From assembly GCA_005885245.1 (NCBI GenBank), contig VAWR01000103.1:1-56373 (forward strand): DNA of 56,373 bases. The letters run 5' to 3'. Below, one piece after another: positions 49,563 to 56,373 of this stretch. Each line of letters starts with the position of its first letter. Positions within the stretch are counted from its first letter, which is position 1. Source of the DNA: Actinomycetota bacterium. GTDB lineage: Bacteria > Actinomycetota > Thermoleophilia > Gaiellales > Gaiellaceae. A model generated the notes under the pieces. It was not told the origin of the DNA and ran no database searches. It was given only the letters and a program-made list of their open reading frames with translations. The translations under genes were made by a program, and so were the position numbers.

Positions 49563-51062
49563 GTGCTCGTCTTACTGAACTTCGACTCCGCCAGCTTGCC
49601 CTTGCTCGAACGGATGATGGACGACGGTCGTCTGCCCACCGTCGCAGACCTGTTCCGGCGAGGCCGCCGGTATGCACTCGAGACGCCCGCAGGCACCTTC
49701 CCCTCCGCGTGCTATCCGGTCCTGTATTCGGGCCTCGACCTCTCCGAGCACGGTCTCTACTACACGTTCCTGTGGTCCCCCGCTGAGCAGCGCATTCGCT
49801 ACATCGATCGCTTCCCCAGTCCCCCCAGCGCCTGGGAAGCCGTGAGCGCAGCGGGCGCCCGCGTGCTCGTCGTCGATCCCTACGAGGCGAGCCTGCCCGG
49901 ACAACTGAACGGCTACTGCCTCGCCGGGTGGCAGTTTCGAAACCGCGTCGTCCTGCCCGGCTGGTCACGGCCCCGTCCTGCACTGAGCCGGTTCAGTCGG
50001 AGCTTCGGTCGTCCTCCCTCGCTGGACGAAGTGTTCGGTACCCAGTCCCTGCCGCTCCTTCGCACGATGCAGCGCAACTTGCTTGCCGCTCCGAAGCGTG
50101 TCTCGGATCTCGTCAAGCAACTGCTCTCACGCGAACGCTTCGACCTGCTGTGGCTCACCTTCAGTGCAGCCCACCTAGCGGGACACCAGTTCTGGGACCT
50201 CTCTCAGCTCAGCGGGACCGATCTCGAGACGGCGAAGACGGACGGACTGCAAGACACCCTCGAAGACGTCTACGAGAAGATCGACTCGGCACTCGCGGAG
50301 ATACTTGCCGCGATCCCAGCAGATGCGGAGATCGTCCTGTTCTCGGTTCTCGGCATGGGCCCGAACACGAGCCGCGTCGACTTCCTGCCCGACATGCTGA
50401 ACGCTGTCCTCGGCGAGGGCGGCAGCGAGAACGGCGCCGTGCCGGGAAGCCGGCTCTGGCGACTCCGCGCCGCGGTGCCGACACGGCTCCGCACTCAGAT
50501 CGCGGGATCGTTGCCGCGCCGCGCCGTCATCGAGTTGACGACCCGGTTGGAGACCCGGGGAACCGATTGGTCGAAGGTTCGTGCCTTCAGTCTTCCGAGC
50601 GACGCGGTCGGGTACATCCGCCTCAACCTGCGCGGTCGTGAGCGCGACGGCACAGTTGCGCCAGGCGACGCCGATGCGCTGATCGACGAGATCGTCGGCG
50701 GTCTGAGTTCGTTCACGGATCCGGACGGCGCCCCGTCGATCGCGGCAGTCGAGCGCGTCCCCGACGGCAGCCCGCGGCCGGATCGGCCGGCATTGCCCGA
50801 TCTGCTCGTGCGCTGGAACGAACGCCCGGCAACGCGACAGGACCGCGTCCTCTCGCCCAGGTTCGGCGAGGTCCTGCGTCGCGGTCAGGGAAGTGGCCGT
50901 TCCGGCAACCACAACTCGGATGCATGGGCTGTTGTGGTAGCCCCCGCCGCGCGGCAGTCCCACGATGACGGACCATCACGGGTCGTCGATCTCGCGGCAA
51001 CGGTCTGCGCGACCTTCCGAGCAGAGACGGAACGCCTCGCCGGGGAACCCTTCTTGGGTTAA
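49563..51062 (+). CDS. Alkaline phosphatase superfamily protein (type I phosphodiesterase-like)
   Basis: The 499-residue protein begins with the metal-binding strand LVLLNFDSASLPLLERMMDD. It has the nucleophile region ALETPAGTFPSACYPVLYSG (Thr or Ser nucleophile candidates), SAAHLAGHQFWDL for metal His/Asp and FSVLGMGPN in the position of the usual DHG. The family hydrolyses phosphodiesters or transfers phospho-groups on lipids and glycans. No signal peptide is seen from GTG 49563. The classical SDHG is altered to SVLGMG, so activity is uncertain. The neighbours are glycan-type genes. Confidence 0.75.
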   Translation: MLVLLNFDSASLPLLERMMDDGRLPTVADLFRRGRRYALETPAGTFPSACYPVLYSGLDLSEHGLYYTFLWSPAEQRIRYIDRFPSPPSAWEAVSAAGARVLVVDPYEASLPGQLNGYCLAGWQFRNRVVLPGWSRPRPALSRFSRSFGRPPSLDEVFGTQSLPLLRTMQRNLLAAPKRVSDLVKQLLSRERFDLLWLTFSAAHLAGHQFWDLSQLSGTDLETAKTDGLQDTLEDVYEKIDSALAEILAAIPADAEIVLFSVLGMGPNTSRVDFLPDMLNAVLGEGGSENGAVPGSRLWRLRAAVPTRLRTQIAGSLPRRAVIELTTRLETRGTDWSKVRAFSLPSDAVGYIRLNLRGRERDGTVAPGDADALIDEIVGGLSSFTDPDGAPSIAAVERVPDGSPRPDRPALPDLLVRWNERPATRQDRVLSPRFGEVLRRGQGSGRSGNHNSDAWAVVVAPAARQSHDDGPSRVVDLAATVCATFRAETERLAGEPFLG

Positions 51063-51907
51063 GTCGCTCTGCCTTCAGCTCTCTTCGAGCTCCGCCACTC
51101 ATAGAGATAGCCGACGGCCATCGCTGCCTGTCCAAGCACGACGAGCATTCCGATCCCTACCTGTTCCCGAAAACCACGGCGAAGCAGGGCGATGTAGAAG
51201 GTTGGGCGCTCGAACGACCGTCGGCTCGTCCGTCGGTGATAACTCCACGACCCGCGGCCATAACGAATCTGCTTGCGCACGTAGCCGGCCAGCGTCAACT
51301 GCTGGTGGTGGAAGACGCTTGCCGCCGGTTCGTACTGGATTCGATAACCGCGGCCGGCCAGCCGCTCACACCAATCGCGGTCCTCGGCAGCTCCCGTATA
51401 GCGGCTGTCGAACGGGACCTCGCGCAGAAGGCGTGACGTCGAGGCGATGTTGTTCGAGGCGGCAAACGGGACCCGCGACTCGTGCGCGAAGTGTTCCACC
51501 TGGACGTGCGCTGCTCGTGCGAACCAGCTGCCCGCTTCCCCGTTCGTCGTGACGCCCGCCGCCACCTCGGCACCGCGTCGAACCGAGTCGGCCAGCAGCT
51601 TCGCCCAGTTCGGGCCTGGCTCGCAGTCGTCGTCCGTGAAGCAGACGACCGAACCAAGGGCGGCCCCGACTCCGGCGTTGCGCGCCGCCGCGGGTCCGTG
51701 CTTCGCCTGGCGAAGCAGCCGCGCTCCAGGGGTGCAAGCAACGACATCCGCGATCTGCTCTGCGGCGTCGGATCCGTCGTCCACGACAATGATCTCGAGC
51801 GACTCGCTCGTCTCCTGTGCAGCCAGCCGCGCGAGGCACCGCTGGAGGCTCTCGACGCGGTTGTGCGTCGGCACGATGACGCTGATTCCCGGTCGGCTCC
51901 CGTTCAT
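51059..51907 (-). CDS. Family 2 glycosyltransferase
   Basis: The 282-residue GT-A enzyme has ISVIVPTHNRVESLQRCLAR, VVDDGSD, the metal-binding FTDDDCEPG, and an acceptor-side AAEDRDWCERLAGRG. A C-terminal hydrophobic segment (QVGIGMLVVLGQAAMAVGYL) probably tethers it to the membrane. ATG 51907 overlaps the flippase stop as ATGA. Its TAA shares TTAA with the convergent phosphodiesterase stop. Confidence 0.92.
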   Translation of the reverse strand: MNGSRPGISVIVPTHNRVESLQRCLARLAAQETSESLEIIVVDDGSDAAEQIADVVACTPGARLLRQAKHGPAAARNAGVGAALGSVVCFTDDDCEPGPNWAKLLADSVRRGAEVAAGVTTNGEAGSWFARAAHVQVEHFAHESRVPFAASNNIASTSRLLREVPFDSRYTGAAEDRDWCERLAGRGYRIQYEPAASVFHHQQLTLAGYVRKQIRYGRGSWSYHRRTSRRSFERPTFYIALLRRGFREQVGIGMLVVLGQAAMAVGYLYEWRSSKRAEGRAT

Positions 51908-53271
51908 GTCAATTTCCCCACGGCCACAACGGCGACGGCTCCCGCCACGGAGAACATCAAGAGCGAGCGCGACAAGACCTGAGGCAGCTCACGCGCAGAC
52001 GCGAGCACGGTCGCGACGGTCCCGGCGAGGAATGCGGCCGTACCGCCCGTCGCTCCCCACTGCGGAACCGCGATGAAAGCGGCCGCGAGGAACACAAGAG
52101 CGCCGATCCCGGTCGTCCGGATCCGGATATCCGGCCTGACCCTCAATGCGGCCACCTGGTTCGCGAGAGCGGTGAGACCGGCGAAAGGAAGGGTTGCCAG
52201 CGCCGGAACCAGCGGACCCTGGACACCGCCGAAACGCTCGCCGAGCACGTGCGTCAGCAGCGGATCGGCCATCAGGACGGCGATCACCGCGACGGGCACC
52301 AGGACGAACGTCGCGACGCGAGCGAGGCGAGCCGCAGCCGCCTCGACGCCGGCCGGGTCGTCGCGTGCGCTTGCGGACAGCCTTGGCAGCTCAACGGTGA
52401 ACACCTGCCAGACGACGAAGGTCGCAGCAAGTGCAAGGCTCGTCGCCAGCGCAGCGAACCCCGCCTTGGCCCTGTCGCCGGTGAGCAACAGGACGAGAGG
52501 CACATTCCCGCGGAGCGCGATCTGAACGAAGAAGCCGCCGAGACCTTGCAGGATCCCGAACCGCAACGCGCCGGGCGGGACCGAGGATAAGGGCCAGATC
52601 GGGCGCAGCTGCCTCCCGAGGGCCGGGAGACCAGCCGCCAGCGCCGTACCCGACGCGATCGCCACGGCAGCGAGAGCGCCGTTGACCCCCGCCACCGCAT
52701 GCAGGGCGATCGCCGCGACGACGAGCACCGTGTTCTGTAGCGGGAAGCGAAAGCTCCACAGGAGCGGACGTCCGAGCGCGAGAGCGATCTGGTAGACGAG
52801 CGTCGCGGCGACGTCGAGTGCAAGTGCGACCCCGACGAACACGGCAGCAGTTGTCGTGAAGCGCGCCGGTGCGACGACCGCCAAGACGGCGACCACACCA
52901 ATCGTGCCTGCCACCATCAACGCCCGAAAGCGAGCGATTCGAAGTGCCAACGCAAGCGCCAGCGCGCCTCGCTCCGCGGGCGGGGCTACAGGGACGAACC
53001 GCGAGAGTAGAACCGGGCCGCCGAGCGAGAGCGACGTGGAAACGATGCCGACAACCGCAAGGACCACGGCGAACACGCCGTAGTCGGCAGGACCGAGGGC
53101 CCGGGGAATGAGCGTGGCGAGCCCGACAAGCGTGAGCGTCTCTGCAGCCTTCGCGACGAGCGTGAGGGCGATCGGCGAGCGGCGGGACATTCCCTGTCCG
53201 CGGTGCTTCGGAGCGCCGACATCCGCATGCCTCGGCAGCTCCGCCTCCATCGCCGCGGTCGGCTTGCTCAT
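51904..53271 (-). CDS. Polysaccharide/oligosaccharide flippase (Wzx/MATE-like)
   Basis: This 455-residue protein has about 12-14 membrane helices and the polysaccharide synthesis domain start LVGLATLIPRALGPADYGVF. It would flip a lipid-linked glycan across the membrane. It is co-transcribed with the overlapping GT2 gene. ATG 53271 has TAGAGT 6 nt upstream, a leaderless pattern; ATG (GQGM) 27 residues in is an alternative. Confidence 0.87.
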   Translation of the reverse strand: MSKPTAAMEAELPRHADVGAPKHRGQGMSRRSPIALTLVAKAAETLTLVGLATLIPRALGPADYGVFAVVLAVVGIVSTSLSLGGPVLLSRFVPVAPPAERGALALALALRIARFRALMVAGTIGVVAVLAVVAPARFTTTAAVFVGVALALDVAATLVYQIALALGRPLLWSFRFPLQNTVLVVAAIALHAVAGVNGALAAVAIASGTALAAGLPALGRQLRPIWPLSSVPPGALRFGILQGLGGFFVQIALRGNVPLVLLLTGDRAKAGFAALATSLALAATFVVWQVFTVELPRLSASARDDPAGVEAAAARLARVATFVLVPVAVIAVLMADPLLTHVLGERFGGVQGPLVPALATLPFAGLTALANQVAALRVRPDIRIRTTGIGALVFLAAAFIAVPQWGATGGTAAFLAGTVATVLASARELPQVLSRSLLMFSVAGAVAVVAVGKLT

Positions 53272-53277
53272 CCGCGA

Positions 53278-53283
53278 ACTCTA
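53278..53283 (-). promoter_or_regulatory. Putative -10 box, leaderless, for the flippase gene
   Basis: TAGAGT on the minus strand lies 6 nt before ATG 53271. Confidence 0.5.
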
Positions 53284-53372
53284 GTGCTGCCGGACAACGC
53301 CGGTCGCCGGCCGACGACTGGTTCGGCTCAACGATCCTGCGGGTTGGGCCTCTCTTCGCCCGTCCGCCGGCG

Positions 53373-54902
53373 TTACCGGGTTTGCGGGAACCCCAGATCG
53401 ACCTTCGAGGTCGCCGGGTCGGGCCAGCGCGACGTCACGACCTTGCCGCGTGTGTAGAAGTTGATTCCCTCGGGCCCGTACACGTGGGTATCTCCGAAGA
53501 GGGAGTTCTTCCAGCCGCCGAACGAGTAGTACGCGACCGGCACCGGAATCGGCACGTTGATCCCGACCATCCCGGCCTGAACCTCGAACTGGAACTGACG
53601 GGCCACGCCGCCGTCCCGCGTGAAGATCGCGGTGCCGTTGCCGAACGGGTTCTCGTTCACCAGACGCACGGCGTCCTTGTACGTCGCGACTCGGGTCACC
53701 CCGAGGACAGGTCCGAAGATCTCGTCCCGGTACGCATCCATCTCGGGCGTGACCCGGTCGAGGAGCGAAACGCCGAGGAAGAAGCCGTCGCCGTCCGGGG
53801 CAGTCTCGCGCCCGTCGGCCACGACGTCGGCGCCCTGCTCGCGCGCCCCTTCGATGTAGGCCGCGACCTTGTCGCGGTGCTCGCGGGTGACGAGGGGACC
53901 CATCTCGACGTCCGGCTCGAGCCCGTTGCCGACCTTGATCTTCGGCAGCCGTTCCCGGACCGCCTGCACCAGCCGATCGGCGGCGTCACCGACGGCGACG
54001 ACTTGCGAGATCGCCATACAGCGCTCGCCGGCCGAGCCGTAGGCCGCACTCACGGCCGCGTCCGCAGCCATCTCGATGTCGGCGTCCGGAAGGACGACCA
54101 TGTGGTTCTTCGCGCCGCCGAGCGCCTGAACGCGCTTGCCGGCCTTCGTGCCCGTCTCGTACACGTAGCGTGCGATCGGAGTCGAGCCGACGAAGGAGAC
54201 CGCAGCGATGTCCGGATGGCCGAGCACGGAATCGACCGCGACCTTGTCGCCGTGCACGACGTTGAAGACACCGTCCGGCACACCCGCCTCCTGCAGCAAT
54301 TCGGCCACGTAGTTCGACGCCGAAGGATCCTTCTCCGACGGCTTGAGCACGAACGTGTTGCCGCAGGCGAGCGCGGGCGCCCACATCCACATGGGCACCA
54401 TCGCGGGGAAGTTGAAGGGCGTGATCCCGGCGACGACGCCGAGAGGCTGTCGAATCGAGTAGACGTCGATCCCCGTCGAGGCCTGCTCCGAGAACTCCCC
54501 CTTCAAGAGCTCGGGGATGCCGCAGCAGTACTCGATCACCTCGAGCCCGCGCGCAACCTCGCCAAGCGCGTCGGAGAGCACCTTGCCGTGCTCGGCGGTG
54601 AGGAACCGTGCGATGTCCTCACGATGCTCGTCGAGCACGTCGCGGATGCGGAAGAAGATCGCCGTGCGCTTCGAGAGCGAGACCGTCCGCCACGCAGCGA
54701 ACGCGTCCTTCGCGGCCTGCACCGCGCGATCGACCTCTTCCGGCGTCGCGAAATCGACCGCAGCAGTCTGCAGGCCGAGCGCGGGGTTGTAGACCGGTCC
54801 ACTCCGCCCGGACTCGCCCTCGACGGTGTGTCCACCGATCCAGTGGCTGATCCGCTTCAGTTCCTGTTCCTGCTGGACGGGCGGTGTGGCTAGCTCGGTC
54901 AT
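53373..54902 (-). CDS. mmsA: CoA-acylating methylmalonate/malonate-semialdehyde dehydrogenase
   Basis: This 509-residue aldehyde dehydrogenase of the MmsA type has TPFNFPAMVPMWMWAPALAC, ALGGAKNHMVVLPDAD (the usual general-base Glu is replaced, as in CoA-acylating enzymes), and the nucleophile Cys in GSAGERCMAISQVV. It turns malonate semialdehyde or methylmalonate semialdehyde into acetyl-CoA or propionyl-CoA. ATG 54902 is preceded by GGAGGGAACGAG. After dihydropyrimidinase, amidase and a beta-alanine aminotransferase, it would complete pyrimidine carbon use. Confidence 0.93.
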   Translation of the reverse strand: MTELATPPVQQEQELKRISHWIGGHTVEGESGRSGPVYNPALGLQTAAVDFATPEEVDRAVQAAKDAFAAWRTVSLSKRTAIFFRIRDVLDEHREDIARFLTAEHGKVLSDALGEVARGLEVIEYCCGIPELLKGEFSEQASTGIDVYSIRQPLGVVAGITPFNFPAMVPMWMWAPALACGNTFVLKPSEKDPSASNYVAELLQEAGVPDGVFNVVHGDKVAVDSVLGHPDIAAVSFVGSTPIARYVYETGTKAGKRVQALGGAKNHMVVLPDADIEMAADAAVSAAYGSAGERCMAISQVVAVGDAADRLVQAVRERLPKIKVGNGLEPDVEMGPLVTREHRDKVAAYIEGAREQGADVVADGRETAPDGDGFFLGVSLLDRVTPEMDAYRDEIFGPVLGVTRVATYKDAVRLVNENPFGNGTAIFTRDGGVARQFQFEVQAGMVGINVPIPVPVAYYSFGGWKNSLFGDTHVYGPEGINFYTRGKVVTSRWPDPATSKVDLGFPQTR

Positions 54903-54942
54903 CTCGTTCCCTCCTCGCGTGACCCGCCCAGGGTACCGCGGA

Positions 54943-54948
54943 TAGTGT
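54943..54948 (+). promoter_or_regulatory. Putative -10 box, leaderless, for the His-rich lipoprotein gene
   Basis: TAGTGT lies 7 nt before ATG 54956. Confidence 0.5.
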
Positions 54949-54955
54949 CCCCGCG

Positions 54956-55585
54956 ATGAAGCGCTGCGCGGCATGCGTTCTCGTGCTGGCGCTCGCGGGT
55001 TGCGGCGGCGGGAAGAAGTCCGGTGCGACCGTGCCGACCAGGCCCGCTCCCGCCCCGACGAAGGGTGCAGTCCCCTGGCCCGCCCCGAAGAACCCGATGG
55101 CGCTGACCAGGAAGGCCGGGCTCACGCCCGAGACCCATGAGTTCGTCTTCCTGCACGTTCATGCCCACCTCGACGTCTTCGTCAACGGGATCGCCGTAAC
55201 CGTGCCGGCCGCAATCGGGATCAACATCCACGATCCGGCAGTGAAGAGACTCGCAGAGGCGGACGGCTCGTTCGCCTACGGCGGGATCAGCCCGCCCTGC
55301 GCACGTCCCTGCATCTCCCCGCTTCACACGCACGACACCAGCGGCATCCTGCACACGGAGGCGAAGGTGGACGAGTTCAACAACCTGGGCGAGTTCTTCA
55401 TCGAGTGGAACGTGCGCCTCGACCGGAGCTGCGTCGGTGGCTACTGCAGGCCGACCGCCCCGATCGCCGTCTACATCGACGGCGCCACCTACACCGGCGA
55501 TCCCCGGCAGATCAAGCTCGAGGACCGCCGGGAGATCGCGATCGTGATCGGGACACCGCCCGCTGCCATTCCCTCGAGCTTCTGA
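54956..55585 (+). CDS. His-rich exported lipoprotein
   Basis: The 209-residue protein has a signal peptide with lipobox LALAGCGGG (lipid on Cys16), a Pro/Ala linker, and one compact domain. Two His clusters, FLHVHAHLDVFVNG and PLHTHDTSGILH, and Cys pairs (PPCARPC, SCVGGYC) suggest a metal site on a small beta fold. I recall similar conserved actinobacterial proteins of unknown function. TAGTGT 7 nt before ATG 54956 suggests a leaderless mRNA. It is divergent from mmsA. Confidence 0.78.
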   Translation: MKRCAACVLVLALAGCGGGKKSGATVPTRPAPAPTKGAVPWPAPKNPMALTRKAGLTPETHEFVFLHVHAHLDVFVNGIAVTVPAAIGINIHDPAVKRLAEADGSFAYGGISPPCARPCISPLHTHDTSGILHTEAKVDEFNNLGEFFIEWNVRLDRSCVGGYCRPTAPIAVYIDGATYTGDPRQIKLEDRREIAIVIGTPPAAIPSSF

Positions 55586-55590
55586 GGGGC

Positions 55591-55596
55591 TAAGCT
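55591..55596 (+). promoter_or_regulatory. Putative -10 box, leaderless, for the last aminotransferase gene
   Basis: TAAGCT lies 6 nt before GTG 55603, the same hexamer as before the HMG-CoA reductase gene. Confidence 0.45.
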
Positions 55597-55602
55597 CCGC
55601 GC

Positions 55603-56373
55603 GTGGCGACCCTGGAGACCAACACCGAGCTCGGCCGCCAAATCGTCGCCGACGCCAGGCAGTACGTCCTTCACTCCTGGTCTGTGCAGGACTCGCTCGA
55701 TCCGATCCCCGTCGCCGGTGGCGAGGGGCGCTACTTCTGGGACTACGACGGCAAGCGCTACCTCGACTTCGCCTCCCAGCTGGTCAACGTTTCGATCGGC
55801 CACCAGCATCCGAAGGTCGTCGCGGCAATCAAGGAACAGGCGGAGAAGCTCTGCACGATCGGGCCGCCGATGGCGACCGAGGCGCGCTCGACACTCGCCC
55901 GCCTGCTGGCCGAGGTGACGCCGGGCGACCTGCAGCTCTCCTTCTTCACGAACGGCGGGGCTGAGGCGAACGAGAACGCGATCAAGCTCGCGCGCTGGTA
56001 CACCGGCCGGCACAAGATCGTCGCGCGCTATCGCTCCTACCACGGCGCCACTGCCGGCGCGATCACGCTCACGGGCGATCCGCGCCGCTGGCCTGCCGAG
56101 CCCGGCATGCCCGGAGTCGTGCGGATGCTCGATCCCTACACGTACCGCTGTCCCGCGGGACACCCCGACCCCTGCCCGGTCTGCACGGGCGCGCCGCACC
56201 TGGAGGAGATCCTCCAGTACGAGGGTGCGCACACGGTCGCCGCAGTGATCCTGGAGACGGTCGTCGGGACGAACGGAATCATCGTCCCGCCCGACGGCTA
56301 CCTACAGGCGATCCGCGAAGTCTGCGACCGCCACGGGATCCTGCTGATCACCGACGAGGTGATGGCGGGCTTC
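55603..56373 (+). CDS. Class III aminotransferase (beta-alanine/taurine-pyruvate type), truncated by window end
   Basis: The first 257 codons are present; the frame is open at the edge. Blocks are YFWDYDGKRYLDFASQLVNV, FFTNGGAEANENAIKLARWY (PLP phosphate), RSYHGATAGAITLTGDPRRW and the PLP-pairing Asp in LLITDEVMAGF. A CPAGHPDPCPVC stretch gives a Cys cluster typical of one subgroup. The Schiff-base Lys lies beyond the window. The place next to mmsA and the pyrimidine genes fits beta-alanine to malonate semialdehyde (inference). Confidence 0.88.
   Translation, partial: MATLETNTELGRQIVADARQYVLHSWSVQDSLDPIPVAGGEGRYFWDYDGKRYLDFASQLVNVSIGHQHPKVVAAIKEQAEKLCTIGPPMATEARSTLARLLAEVTPGDLQLSFFTNGGAEANENAIKLARWYTGRHKIVARYRSYHGATAGAITLTGDPRRWPAEPGMPGVVRMLDPYTYRCPAGHPDPCPVCTGAPHLEEILQYEGAHTVAAVILETVVGTNGIIVPPDGYLQAIREVCDRHGILLITDEVMAGF

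Overview
The window is a GC-rich chromosomal segment of an actinobacterial type, most likely from the Thermoleophilia (Gaiellales/Solirubrobacterales) or a close relative. This placement is inference. It rests on base composition, two F420-type oxidoreductase families, gatC-gatA-gatB in one run, a monoderm Tad pilus operon without a secretin, and many starts preceded by a TANNNT box 6-7 nt upstream (leaderless transcripts). No transposase, phage gene, CRISPR array or rRNA was seen. One tRNA (Cys) is present.

Layout. 1-7.5 kb is housekeeping: a membrane-anchored protein running off the edge, an F420-type PPOX protein, gatCAB with a small extra gene between gatA and gatB, a cold-shock protein, a frameshifted folD, a ferritin-like di-iron protein, and a divergent class I-like HMG-CoA reductase. 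7.5-22 kb is a polyamine/GABA island: two complete Pot-type ABC transporters diverge around an Lrp/AsnC regulator. With them are a class III aminotransferase, an FAD amine oxidase, a truncated TAT-exported amine oxidase remnant, GabT and an aminobutyraldehyde dehydrogenase. Together they could import putrescine-like amines and oxidise them through GABA to succinate semialdehyde.

22-27 kb holds an MFS-cyclic nucleotide binding fusion, a tiny acidic repeat protein, a GAF protein, a cytosolic subtilase, a cyclodeaminase-family protein and an ECF sigma factor with a small partner. 27-37.5 kb is a Tad/Flp pilus operon on the minus strand (flp, small ORF, tadE, tadG, cpaB, cpaE, cpaF, tadB, tadC, coiled-coil protein). 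Its TadB carries a von Willebrand A domain at the N terminus. 37.7-41.5 kb holds an M15-like wall peptidase, DUF192, tRNA-Cys, a lipoprotein and an LLM oxidoreductase.

42-56 kb holds a reductive pyrimidine/hydantoin catabolism set: M20 carbamoyl amidase, an NMT1/THI5-type ABC importer, dihydropyrimidinase, CoA-acylating (methyl)malonate-semialdehyde dehydrogenase, and a class III aminotransferase running off the end. It is interrupted by a surface-glycan block (Gfo/Idh, phosphodiesterase, GT2, flippase).

The most unusual signals are: CTG start codons overlapping the upstream stop as CTGA; a 15-bp palindrome GTGGCTCWGAGCCAC found twice between genes and twice in frame inside gabT; the VWA-TadB fusion; and a hairpin cluster that buries the GAF gene's start.
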